Assembly: GCA_021234155.1 (NCBI GenBank)
Contig: JAJEKV010000215.1
Location: 620,001-684,000, forward strand
Reading direction: 5' to 3'
Source: Isoetes taiwanensis
Lineage: Eukaryota > Streptophyta > Lycopodiopsida > Isoetales > Isoetaceae
DNA: 64,000 nt
Part shown: positions 35,491 to 46,600 of the stretch, one piece after another
How the letters are laid out: every line of letters starts with the position of its first letter
How positions within the stretch are numbered: position 1 is the stretch's first letter
The notes under the pieces: model-generated
What the model was told of the DNA's origin: nothing
Databases searched by the model: none
The model's input: only the letters and a program-made list of their open reading frames with translations
Translations under genes and position numbers: made by a program

Positions 35491-36747
35491 GCGCGACTAC
35501 TGGGGACCCATAGCAACTAGGCTTATAGCCGACCACTTCGAGAGGGCTGGGTATGGGTTCGACAGTTCCTGGATCAATGGTGTCCCTGACTCTCAAGAAT
35601 TGCAGGTGTTGGCCTAGCTCTTATTTTAAGGAGTTCAGTTGGGGAAGGACATGTGTCGCCACAATCCTCTAGCCACCTACGGAGCAACCTTCACTCTGGA
35701 AAGGGGAGATGCAACCCTTCCTTCCTCATTGGGCCTGAGAAATGCAACCCATAATAGTCTCATTAGGTCATACCAAGAGATTGTGTATCCAGCAGGTTAC
35801 AGTCATGACATAACCTGATTTAGCCCATCTGAATAATATGCACAGGAGGGGGGATGGAGTGGTCAATCCTAGCCATTGTCTCTGCCAAAGTCATTGCCAT
35901 TACTCGGTCTGTTCTCTCTTGAGACCCCAACCATCAGTCTACATGAGTATGAGCCCCTGTAGGAGCTCTATTGGTGTACTCACGTATTGATGTCTATAAG
36001 CGATCTATGGATAGGTGGTACTACCCTTCGTGGTAGCTGATTGTATTGTTATAGTGATGATGTTTTGTATATGCCTCCACTGATATAGGAGCCCATAGGA
36101 GGAGGGCACGCAAGACACCTTCTGTCCCTTTCCCGCCCCCTAGTGTTACGAACCAAAGGTTAGCAAGTAATCTAAATATCAAGCATCTAGAAAAGTAACA
36201 CCAACACTTAAATGATTCCATCCAACTGGGCTCGCAAAAAACAAGAATCTCCAAGATAGTCAAAGGCATAAAGTGCAACACAAAGATTCTGACTAGGCTC
36301 AGTTGGAGGACCGACACAAAAAACTACTTATCGCACTCCATTGCAATTTTTTGACATCAGTTTCTATTGGATCATTTTTTATTTTTGATGCTTATCTCTA
36401 TCTGGATGTGGAATATACTGAGTGGTTGTGCACGAGGTATTATATTGAGCATTCTAATTTGTGCATTGTGCTAGTCCTGCCTGATTCTAATTGTCTCAGG
36501 GAGTCCATTTCTAGCGGGCTATTGAGATCTTTTTGCACGTATATCATGTTTTTCGGGAGTTCGTTTTGCCTCATAATCATCTATCATTTTACCTTTTTTA
36601 TACTTGGCTTGATTGTATATCATGTATTTGTGTTCCGCACTCCATCGAGTTTTTGTGACATGGGTTTTATAGTGGGATACATTCTCTATAGTTCTCATTT
36701 TCTTAAAAAATCATTTTCTTGACTATTTATAATTCATTGTAGCTTTC
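35491..36747. other. Unassigned stretch before recombinase remnant
   Basis: An open frame of about 40 codons (35491-35617, phrase RDYWGPIATRLIADHFE) looks coding-like but matches no family I recognise. A hydrophobic 139-codon frame at 36303-36722 is AT-rich and probably chance. It may include 5' parts of the recombinase element. Confidence 0.35.
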
Positions 36748-37230
36748 ATCCCACAGCCCCATTCCCATCTCTGGCTCGCACTGCCCTCATCGTGCTTTCC
36801 TTTGCAGCTTTTTTGCGCATCTCCGAGGCCCTCAACTCAACTGGCACGATCTCTCCTTTTCCTTGTCTCATGTTGATATTCCTATCCACCATTCCAAAGG
36901 AGACCAACTTGCCCGCGATCATACGATTACTTTAGCTTGTTTGCCATCGCTCGCATGTCCCGTGACTATTCTCCAGCGTCTGATTTCTACAGGTACTTAT
37001 CATCTCCTCGATCCTCCTTCAGGCGGCCCTCTTTTTCGTGCCTCTCCCTCCTCTCTGTGCCCCTTATCCTATCCAACTCGTTGTGGCAGAGCCTCGGCAG
37101 CTGCAGCTGGGGAGTTCCACATGATGCTGCTCGCGCCCACGGTCGTTGGCGCTCCTCTTCCTCCCACTCTCGCTACGTGCTTCATGACCCAACTCAACAC
37201 TTGGAGGTTTCTCGACGGCTAGACTTATAG
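36748..37230 (+). pseudogene. Tyrosine recombinase remnant (DIRS/Ngaro or Crypton type)
   Basis: Three frames together show a tyrosine recombinase. First comes RTALIVLSFAAFLRISEALN with the first catalytic Arg (about 36776-36837). Then HVDIPIHHSKGDQLARDHT, PVTILQRLISTGTYHLLDPP and GGPLFRA (about 36867-37045). The end is HGRWRSSSSHSRYVLHDP...EVSRRLDL and a stop (37138-37230), where HGRW supplies a catalytic His and RYV the nucleophilic Tyr. The HxxR box was not found. At least two frameshifts make it inactive. No reverse transcriptase was seen next to it, so DIRS-type and Crypton-type origins cannot be separated. Confidence 0.72.
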
Positions 37231-37251
37231 CTAAGGAAGTTCTCTGCTAGT

Positions 37252-38431
37252 CGGCCGGTTTTGTGTCTCTTGCAAGTCCCTTCCCAGAATCGCATCAATC
37301 CGAGCCCTCGGATCGCCATTCTGGGCAAGGACGAGCCATTATATAAGTGCACTCTACATTCGAGACTAGTTATTGACGTCTTCTCACAGCAGCACGTCTT
37401 TTCATTCCCATTGCTTCCCTCCCTTCCTGCCCTGATTTGTTGGGGGCGCTCGTCTCTTTGTTCACATGTGTTTTTGTTCATGCACTCTTTTATTGTTATC
37501 CACCCTCGGGTGTTGCTATAATAATATTTTCTTTTTCATCGGCATCATGCCACATTATTCTCCACCTGCGGGGGATGCTGCTTATTTCCACCTTGAGGGT
37601 GACGCACATTTCTTTTAGCATGGTCGTTCTTCCACCCGTTGGGTGACGCTTTTCTCCGCCCTAGGGTAATGCTATCTCCTTTTTTTGCTATGTATTGTTG
37701 TTTTTCGTATGTCCTCATCGCTCACATCGTTTTCGGGTGCTTGTTGTTGTGCAGCTTGCCGCGTCATTGCCATGCACGTTTTGGTTCTCTTTAACCATTC
37801 ACGGGTGTTTTCTTGGTGTTCTCTGTTTTGCTTGCAGGTATTACGCCGTCTCGTGGGGTTCATTCCATTTTGCGTTCGTCGTCGACCCACCTCCTTCAAT
37901 TCTCCAGGCAACACATTCAAGGCTGTTGGCGACCATTTCTCATTAGGCTTTTCCTCGAAAACCCGAAAGGGCGGGGTTTTTTATCCCGGGGTGTTTTTTT
38001 GCTGGTGGTGTACAAAAAAACGAAATTCAAGCACTAAATCAGCACCTTCATAGATAACATGTGTGATTGGGGCTTCACATTACTAATATGCTCATTATGT
38101 TATACATAACTAAAGAACATCCTAATATTTTTTGAAGGGCAATGAAGGGCAAGGGAAGGGCAATGAAGGGTAGCTTAAAGGGCAATCAGCACCCGTTAAG
38201 CACCCTATGTCCTGGACTGCTTTATTGTACACCACCAATAAAAAAAGACCCCCCGATGAACCCTTCTATACTGCCTGTGCACATTTCTTCTTTACGGGGT
38301 AGCTCGATATTGTTCCTATGGTTAGCTCCCCATCTCTATTATTCAAACATTGTATACTGCTGTTGTGATGAATGACAAGCCTATCTATCTATCGGCCGGT
38401 TTTGTATCCCTTGCGAGTCCCTTCCCAGAAT
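37252..38431. repeat. 1.1-kb segment flanked by 39-40-bp direct repeats
   Basis: TCGGCCGGTTTTGTGTCTC...CCCAGAAT at 37251-37290 recurs at 38391-38430 with about three changes. The segment between ends in a TATC run (38381-38391) and holds a GAAAACCCGAAAGGGCGGGG hairpin near 37960, both LINE 3'-end features in this window. Either the flanks are a long target-site duplication of a LINE insertion, or they are split repeats of the recombinase element. Confidence 0.6.
37500..37673. repeat. Cluster of five CCACC...GGGTG stem-loop motifs
   Basis: Related short self-complementary words of the pattern CCACCY...RGGGTGAYGCT occur at about 37500, 37561, 37588, 37631 and 37656, in a pyrimidine-rich context. 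Each can fold into a small hairpin. Confidence 0.55.
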
Positions 38432-38435
38432 ATTC

Positions 38436-39763
38436 GGTCCGGAAAATTTTTACCTTTTGAAATTTGGCACGATTCCCAAGAACCTAAAAATGAAGGTCAA
38501 TATGAGGTCTTTTTGGAAATTCTTTTTTGCAAATGGAATCTTTTTTGATGCTCTATGACATGGAAGAATATTCTTTGCAAAAATAAATATTTGGCTTTCT
38601 AGTTCAAAAGGGAAAAAATGATGAAGTGGCAAGTTGTCATGGTGAGTTGGCAAATGGAGGATGACATGGCAAAATGAGGTGGTGATGTGTCAAACAAGTT
38701 GGCAAAAACGTCTTTTTTCTAGTTAAAATTTTGATGAGGTAGAAATGAAATGTGTGACACGTGTGTGATGATGTGGAAGCATTATTGATGATGTGGCATG
38801 ACGATATGTCCCATTAAGAGTCCAAATAACTCACTTAGATCAAACTTTCGAGAGACTAAATTTTCATGAAGGGTAACATGTGTGTGTGATGACATGGCCA
38901 TGGTGGTGATGTGGATGGTGATTTGGCAATCTTGGGTGATGACATGGGCCAATTTGGCATTTGTGCACATAAACTTGTAACTTATGTTTAAATACTTGAT
39001 TGTTTGACTCCTTCATGCTTCTCTTGGGAATTTGTGCACTTTCTCTCTCTAGTTTGACTTTTAGAGAGAGAATATGACCTTAGAACATAGGAGAGGCCAA
39101 ATTGAGTGGAATTTTTTGCTTGTTCAAGATGGTGGTGGCATGATGAGTGTGTAGAATGTGAATGGTGCATGAATGACATGTTTTGAATAGAAAAAAGGCT
39201 ATTTGCTAAATTGTTATGGGATATGAAGGAGAGACATGGAATATGAGGCAAGTGTGATGTTTTGAATGGGAATAGGGTGATGGGCTCTAGATATGAACCT
39301 CACCTCCTTGGGATATACATAAACTAACCTCACCTCCTTAAGTTCTTTTGCCCTATCATAAACTAACCTCACCTCCTTGGGAGGACATTCTGCACCACTC
39401 AAAGTGGATCTTAAAAAGCCAAGAGAAGAAGTTTGCAGCATGCCACCAGGGCCGAGTACAGTTGTTTAGACATGCAAAAGCAATTTGAAAAACCAAGGAA
39501 TGCAACAATTGAAAAAAAAAAACACACAGTGAATGCAAAGGGACATGTAGCATAGTTTTTCCAGGCAAAATATTTTAACCACTAGACACTTTTGAGCAGC
39601 TTTGATTGGTAGGAACAACTAGATGGCACAGTTGGTTGATCTCATCATGTCATTAATGTGATGAGGATGAGATTTTATTTTATTTCCTCTTAATGGGTTG
39701 AGTTGGAAAGGAACATATGGCCACGTGGAGGTAAAACAGGAACTCAATATGAGCCAATGGAAC
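38436..39763. repeat. KAS I upstream repeat, copy C
   Basis: Begins inside the repeat at TTTACCTTTTGAAATTTGGC and runs to the promoter-proximal CCAATGGAACA at 39763. An internal deletion joins GGGCTCTAGATATGAAC to the CTCACCTCCTTGGG part near 39298. A short local duplication of CATAAACTAACCTCACCTCC lies at 39308-39375. Confidence 0.85.
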
Positions 39764-39945
39764 ATCATGCCAGCGACTTATTACTGCTAAGGTTTTTCCC
39801 TTGAAAACCCTTCGGGGCGGGGTTTTTTTAATCCTGTCAGTAATACGCTTGCTGCTCTCTTTTTGTTTGGGTCCCGTGGATGCTAAAAATCTATTCTATT
39901 CTATTCTATTCTATTCTATTCTATTCTATTCTATTCTCTACAAAT
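39764..39945 (+). mobile_element. 5'-truncated LINE 3' end with TATTC tail
   Basis: About 120 bp match the 3' end of LINE-M (reverse complement of 59041-59185), including the AAAACCCTTCGGGGCGGGG hairpin and GTTTGGGTCCCGTGGATGCT. A tail of about nine TATTC/CTATT units (39888-39937) follows. It is inserted exactly after the CCAATGGAACA phrase of copy C. Confidence 0.8.
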
Positions 39946-40008
39946 GCATTTGAACTAACACCTTATGAAAAGTGTCAGGATTTAACATGAATGCAACTTA
40001 GTCTAGTT

Positions 40009-43000
40009 GTGATGTGGAATTTTGATCTACAGAGCAAGATGTGATGAGACTAATTCATATAAATCTTAGTTGAACAATTTTACCTTCGATTATCGGCTTT
40101 CTCTTATTGTTTTACCTTTCTTTGAAAGTAGAGTGCAAATTATACTCAAACATGTCACCAAGGGTCGGATTTTCATTCATCTCCAAGTCACACAATCATA
40201 AAACAAATTTCCAAGCTATGAGGTCTTGGGGACAAGATCGAAACAATCTTCAAAATAACAAATAAGATAGTAGCATCAGGTAATCCATGGATTCTGAAGC
40301 TGGAAGGTATATTCAAGCTTAAGTCCTTCAAAACCGGCCTCAGAATAAGTATTGTTGATTGATTCTTTCGCCCAAAGCCCTCGAAATTTCTCTAAGAACA
40401 TTTCCCCTTTTCAAAATGCTCTATCTGTTCCGGCCCATGCTTGGCAAAGAACGGTCCGTATCATTTCTTTTTGCTTAATTTACAGGTTCTTGGCTTAGCA
40501 TAGCATTTTGCTATGATTAGGCTGTTAGATCGTTCAGAAAATCCAGATCTTGGCATGACAGAGAGTTAGGGTTCTTGAGTGTTCGAAGCCAAATATCCCA
40601 CAGGCATTTTTCTTGAAGGAAGACATGGATATAAGGGATTGCTCACGTGGTCTATTAATAATACGTGCTATGCCCACGTGGGATTCGGTTCAGATTCTTG
40701 CCCACAGCGCCCAGGTGTTTTTACGTGGTGGGGGAGATTGGATTTGGGGGGGGGGGGTAGATAGAAAAAAAAAATTTACCTTTTGAAATTTGGCACAATT
40801 ACCAAGAACCTAAACATGAAGGTCAATATGAGGTCTTTTTGGAAATTCTTTTTTGCAAATGGAATCTTTTTTTATGCTCTATGACATGGAAGAATCTTCT
40901 TTGCAAAAATAAATATTTGGCTTTTTAGTTCAAAATGGGAAAAAATGATGAAGTGGCAAGTTGTCATGGTGAGTTGGCAAATGGAGGATGACATGGCAAA
41001 ATGAGGTGGTGATGTGTCAAACAAGTTGGCAAAAAGGTCTTTTTTCTAGTCAAAATTTTGATGAGGTAGAAATGAAATGTGTGACACGTGTGTGATGATG
41101 TGGAAGCATTATTGATGATGTGGCATGATGATATGTCCCATTAAGAGTCCAAATAACTCACTTAGGTCAAACTTTCGAGAGAATAAATTTTCATGAAGGG
41201 TAACATGTGTGTGTGATGACATGGTGGTGATGTGGATGGTGATTTGGCAATCTTGGGTGATGACATGGGCCAATTTGGCATTGGTGCACATAAACTTGTA
41301 ACTTATGTGTAAATACTTGATTGTTTGACTCCTTCATGCTTCCCTTGGGAATTTGTGCACTTTCTCTCTCTAGTTTGACTTTTAGAGAGAGAATATGACC
41401 TTAGAACATAGGAGAGGCCAAATTGAATGGAATTTTTTGCTTGTTCAAGATGGTGGTGGCATGATAAGTGTGTAGAATGTGAATGGTGCATGAATGACAT
41501 GTTTTGACTAGAAAAAAGGCTATTTGCTAAATTGTTACGGGATATGAAGGAGAGACATGGAATATGAGGCAAGTGTGATGTTTTGAATGGGAATAGGGTG
41601 ATGGGCTCTAGATATGCACCATGTAAAATAGTGCTCTTGTCAAGAACTCAAAGCAAACCACATACCAAGTCCACTTGAGGGGTCTTCCAATCTTCAAATT
41701 GCTTTACTTCAATCTTCCTTTCTTGCATGCTTGTGTGATTTTCAATTAATGTCCTCCCCTTGGCTCTTCAAGCTAGTGTCTTCTTGTGATCTTGGGGATC
41801 AAAGTCATCAAATCTGTGACTTCATACTCAAATGCTCAAGTGTACATGTTATTGTGTGTAATGCTCTTCTATGCTGCCATAGCATGGCAGCAGCCCGCGA
41901 TATCTTTCGCTTGTCAATGCTTTCTTGTCGCCTTCAATGCCCTCCAGAGTGAAAGCAGGCAATATTTGATCAAAATCTTGCAGTCGAGAGAGATGTCAGT
42001 AAAATCATATAAAGATTTCGTTAGAGGACTTTGAGAAAGAGAAGGGCCAGGTGATGCTTTACCAAAAGCACACCATATGAATAGGCAATGTTATAAATTT
42101 GCGAATGTATATAATCATCTTCTAGATCTGATGGTTTCATAGATGAAAATAATAAACAATTCCAATCTATTCTCCCCTTCCGAACAAAGCAGCATATGGC
42201 ACGACATATATTGCTTCTTCTTCTTCTCAAACAACCCTCTCCCCCCCTCCCCCCCTTCTAACCCTCTTTCAAATCTCTTTATTGGACATCGTGCGATTGT
42301 GGCGATAATGCCATGAACGCGATTACGCAAGCTGCAATGGCAATGTTATCCAAAATCTGACATGCAGAGATAGTTCGACCAAGAATGTGCTAATGGGGTC
42401 ACTACATGAGTAAAATTCTAAAAATGGCATTCTACTTTTTTTCATATAGATCAAAGTGGATCGGGAAATCCATATCGATTCTTACTCTGCATTGCATTCT
42501 CACACGTCTTAACCAATGACATGTGGACATTGATATTAATGAGCTTGGAACCCTAATAGTTTAACCAAAGTCATTCTGTGGATTGTTTGGCTACTTATTT
42601 ATTGTTATAGTCCACACCACAAATATTGGATAACTAACTCCATACCAAAAGGCCATTTTGGTTGCTACTCGTTCATAGATATTCTTATTTAATTTCTTTT
42701 GCCCTATCATAAACTAACCTCACCTCCTTGGGAAGACATTCTGCACCACTCAAAGTGGATCTTAAAAAGCCAAGAGAAGAAGTTTGCAGCATGCCACCAG
42801 GGCCGAGTACAGTTGTTTAGACATGCAAAAGCAATTTGAAAAACCAAGGAATGCAACAATTGAAAAAAAAAAACACACACAGTGAACTGCAAAGGGACAT
42901 GTAGCATAGTTTTTCCAGGCAAAATATTTTAACCACTAGACATTTTTGAGCAGCTTTGATTGGTAGGAACAACTAGATGGCACAGTTGGTTGACCTCATC

Positions 43001-43104
43001 ATGTCATTAATGTGATGAGGATGAGATTTTATTTTATTTCCTCTTAATGGGTTGAGTTGGAAAGGAACATATGGCCACGTGGAGGTAAAACAGGAACTCA
43101 ATAT
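40009..43104 (+). repeat. KAS I upstream repeat, copy D (gene-linked)
   Basis: The most complete copy, ending at the KAS I promoter. It has G-boxes (CACGTG) near 40645 and 40676, a G-tract at 40747-40757 and the GATGATGTGG-rich core (about 40950-41280). It also has an A-rich phrase near 42862 and ends at CCAATGG. Open frames inside are small, conserved between copies only as DNA, and not supported as genes. Confidence 0.85.
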
Positions 43105-43190
43105 GAGCCAATGGAACAGCCCTTTTATATTCCCACATCCTCTCTCTTTGCATGCTCTCTTTTTTGTTGGGTCCTCTGCAGAATCCAGCT
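43105..43190 (+). promoter_or_regulatory. KAS I core promoter and leader
   Basis: A CCAAT box (GAGCCAATGG, 43105-43114) and a TATA-like CTTTTATATTCC (43122-43133) stand about 60-85 bp before the ATG at 43191, with a pyrimidine-rich leader between. Spacing fits a plant core promoter. The upstream flank up to CCAATGGAACA is duplicated in copy C. Confidence 0.6.
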
Positions 43191-45930
43191 ATGGCTTCCG
43201 TCCAATCCTCCTCCCTTTCCATGCTCCAATACGATGGCCTTCGTGCCTTGGATGCTTCCCCTTCTTCTTCTGGACTCCCTTCCTTCTGCCTCCCAGCTTC
43301 CCAGCCCACTTCCGGTACATTTCTTGCATTAATTACTTAGTTTCTATTGCTCTCCGTCTTTTCTCCCTTTCTTCTTATTGCATTGTACTTTGATTTTGTT
43401 AGATATGTTTGATCCATAGTTCATTTATTTGCAAACTGAAAATCTGTCAGTTGAGCTGCTTTTAAGACTAGATTAAATATGTTACTGTTGTTAGGCGTCC
43501 CCTGCATGCTTCTGCATTCTGGGTTTTGCTCAGTAGTCTATGCAAATGCAGTTAAATTGACAATGTTGGATGCTGGATGCGGGATCTGTGCATTGACCCT
43601 GAGTGTTCCTAATGCGGATTTACTTATGTAGTCTATGTTGATTCAATCAGGAAGGAGGTATGGAGTACGAGCTATGGCTTCCGCGACAGTCTCTGCCCCA
43701 AAAAGAGAAAAGGACCCGAAAAAGAGAGTCGTCATCACTGGCATGGGCCTCGTCTCTGTATTTGGAAATGATGTCGACACATACTACGACAATCTTCTCG
43801 AAGGAAAAAGTGGTGTTGGGCTTATTGACAGATTTGATGTCTCCAAGTTTCCAACTAGATTTGCTGGACAAATAAGAAATTTCTCTTCTGAAGGCTATAT
43901 TGATGGCAAAAATGATCGGAGACTTGATGATTGTCTACGATATTGCCTTGTCAGTGGCAAAAAAGCTTTAGAGGATGCCAATCTAGGGAAAGAAAATCTT
44001 GAGAAGGTACTCAATGGTTCATGTTTCTAGCATGTTGTTCGTTAGTGTACTACATTTATTGTCTGTTTATGATGTGCTGTTATGCCTGTTAATGATATGT
44101 TGTGGTACAGTCATGTTGCATACCATTCTGTTTTTTCTTGGCAAAATGAGTAATGTGAATATAAGACCAAGAACACATTTTGCTATGTTTTTGCTATGTA
44201 TTATGTTAAGTGCTGAGATTTCTTCTAGTGCTGGATACTAATGTCTTTTTTAGGATTAAGTTGGTCTTGTTTCTTATTATGCATAACATTCATCTTCATT
44301 TTCTGCATATGCTGATGTGAATCTCTTTAATGATTAAAATGACCTTGTTTGGTTATATGTAACATTCATCTTCATAGTACCTGTTTCTGCAGATTGACAA
44401 GCAAAAAGTGGGAGTCTTAGTTGGATCAGGAATGGGAGGGCTTAGTGTCTTTTCGGATGGAGTGCAGTCCCTTATTGAGAAGGGTTATAAGAGGATTACA
44501 CCATTTTTTATACCCTATTCTATTACAAACATGGGGTCTGCTTTGCTTGGAATAGACCTAGGGCTAATGGGTCCTAACTACTCAATATCCACTGCTTGTG
44601 CGACTTCTAATTATTGCTTCTACGCTGCTGCTAACCACATAAGGCGAGGCGAGGCAGATATCATGTTAGCTGGTGGAACTGAAGCTGCTATAATTCCTGT
44701 TGGGTTAGGTGGGTTTATTGCCTGCAGAGCGCTCTCCCAAAGGAATGATGATCCACAAACTGCCTCTAGACCATGGGACAAAGACCGTGAGGGCTTTGTT
44801 ATGGGCGAAGGTGCTGGCGTTCTGGTATGTTATGAGCTGAGAGTTGCTATTCAAATATCCAGAAATCATGTAATATATTTTATCAGATGTTGGATAAGCA
44901 TAATTCACATCTCATGTGTCCCTAATGCACAAGCCATGTAGGCTAGGCAGGATATATACTCGAATTGGTTGTCACTGCATATGGCATTACCTAGGTCTAA
45001 GTATACGTGCATCAAATATTATAGTCTTACTACTGTTTGGTTCTCAATTTGCTACCCTGTTCTAACATTAAACTGAAAATTCTTGTGTTGAAGGTTATGG
45101 AAAGCTTAGAACATGCAATGAAACGGGGAGCTACAATCGTAGCAGAGTACTTGGGCGGAGCTGTGACTTGTGATGCGTATCATATGACTGATCCACGTGC
45201 AGACGGGCTTGGTGTTTCTTCATGTATACTTAAGAGCCTTGAAGATGCTGGTGTTGCACCAGAGGAGGTAGGCTCTCATGAGCAGTAGCTTTAGGTTGTT
45301 TTATAGAAATTAACATCTTATAACTTAATTTCTCAGGTAAACTACATCAATGCGCATGCAACTTCTACTGTTGTAGGCGACCTTGCAGAGGTGAATGCAG
45401 TAAAAAAGGTCTTTAAGGACACACAAGAAGTGAAAATCAATTCCACAAAGGTGACTTAAAATTTAAACAAGAAATTTTTACTGTTCTTGCTTTTGCCTTT
45501 TGAACCTCACAGTTTGGTCTTGCTAGTGCAGTCTATGATAGGTCATTGTTTAGGAGCCGCTGGAGGGCTAGAGGCAATAGCTACAATCAAGGCTATCACA
45601 ACTGGATGGGTCCATCCTACTATTAACCAATTCGTAAGTAAAATGCTTGTGTCAATAATAATAGAATCGTCTGAATTTGCTCAGTAAAATGCTTGTGTCA
45701 ATAATAATAGAATCGTCTGAATTTGTTCAGAATCCTGAGCCTGCTGTTACATTTGACACTATTCCAAATGTGAAAAAACAACATGAAGTTCATGTTGGTA
45801 AGTTTTGTATTTTATGCGAAGATTGTAACCAGCTTATAACGTTGTTCTATTTGTTGACTCAGGCATATCAAATTCGTTTGGATTTGGGGGGCATAACTCG
45901 GTTGTAGTTTTCGCCCCTTTTAGTCCTTAG
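43191..45930 (+). CDS. KAS1: 3-oxoacyl-[acyl-carrier-protein] synthase I, plastid (8 exons)
   Basis: Condenses malonyl-ACP with acyl-ACP, extending C4 to C16 chains in plastid fatty acid synthesis. Exons: 43191-43314, 43651-44006, 44393-44824, 45094-45267, 45337-45450, 45532-45633, 45731-45797 and 45863-45930. Total 1437 nt, 478 residues, the size of plant KAS I. A Ser-rich transit peptide occupies about 1-50; the core starts [16 protein letters not shown]. Active-site Cys229 lies in STACATSNY, His369 in NAHATST, Lys400 in NSTK and His405 in [11 protein letters not shown]. The C-terminal glycine loop is [16 protein letters not shown] rather than KAS II is chosen from the N-terminal and exon 3 sequence. 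Frame intact. Intron 6 carries a tandem copy of its own 3' end. An upstream in-frame ATG at 43152 is less likely because it falls in the leader. Confidence 0.94.
45639..45730 (+). repeat. 46-bp tandem duplication of a splice acceptor
   Basis: The last 46 bp of KAS I intron 6 (45685-45730) duplicate 45639-45684. Both copies end in a TTTG(C/T)TCAG acceptor. Using the first would add a TAA immediately, so the second is the functional one. Confidence 0.85.
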
Positions 45931-46600
45931 GTGATGGGACTGAGATGTGCTACTTTTCTTAAACTACAAGTTCCTTATTCTTTGGTTATGTTAGCCAAAT
46001 TGTTTTTCCCTTGGGTTCAGATGCCTATGAACCTTTTACTGTGCTGCTTCACTGGTTTCCCGCACACGTGAGGCCTTATTAGAATGTGCAGTTTTGGATT
46101 GAGTGTTTGGCGCATTCCACATGTTGGTCCTCCTCTCAAAAGAAGAGATGCCTTCCTGAGCAGCTTTTATCAGTGAAAATAATTAGTAACCATTATGTGG
46201 CTTTACTACATAAAAGTCAAAATGTCACAATATTAAATTCATTGCTCTATAAATTTATGGTGGAAAAGCAGCAATAGTTTGTGCTGAATCAATGCCTTAT
46301 TAAGATGGCAAATGTTATTTGGCACAGGGAAATGTTGCCCAAGCAGCTGAGTCAAAGGCTATTAGATCATTGTTGCCTCAATATTGTTTTGCTATATATA
46401 CTATTTTTTCTCATCTTTGCACTGTGTAGATCTCTCCCTCCCTCTGTGTGTGTGTGTTGGGTCTCTACAAGACGTAATAAACACTTCACTTCTCTCTATC
46501 TCTCTCTCTTTGGCCACATGCACCATTGAATTTTCTCTCTTCGTATACGGTGACATAAATATATGTATAGGTTGCAGAAACATTTAGAGATAAAAATCTC
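45931..46600. other. 3' flank of KAS I
   Basis: Probable 3' untranslated region followed by AT-rich and CT-rich spacer, with a GT run at 46446-46457 and CT-rich runs at about 46430-46510. No gene seen. Confidence 0.4.

Noticed and set aside
36303-36722. 139-codon hydrophobic membrane protein
   Set aside because: AT-rich chance frame with irregular hydrophobic runs, no homologue recognised, no promoter or splice signals.
37672-38053. Overlapping plus- and minus-strand open frames in the 1.1-kb segment
   Set aside because: Composition is pyrimidine-rich and repetitive, frames conflict, and no domain is seen.
41303-41572. Conserved minus-strand open frames in the KAS I upstream repeats (also at 38988, 33160 and 30874)
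   Set aside because: They recur only because the DNA is duplicated; indels between copies break frames without preference for multiples of three, and no family is recognised.
43152-43190. Upstream in-frame ATG as KAS I start
   Set aside because: It lies within about 25 bp of the TATA-like box, and the ATG at 43191 gives a typical MAS-type transit peptide.
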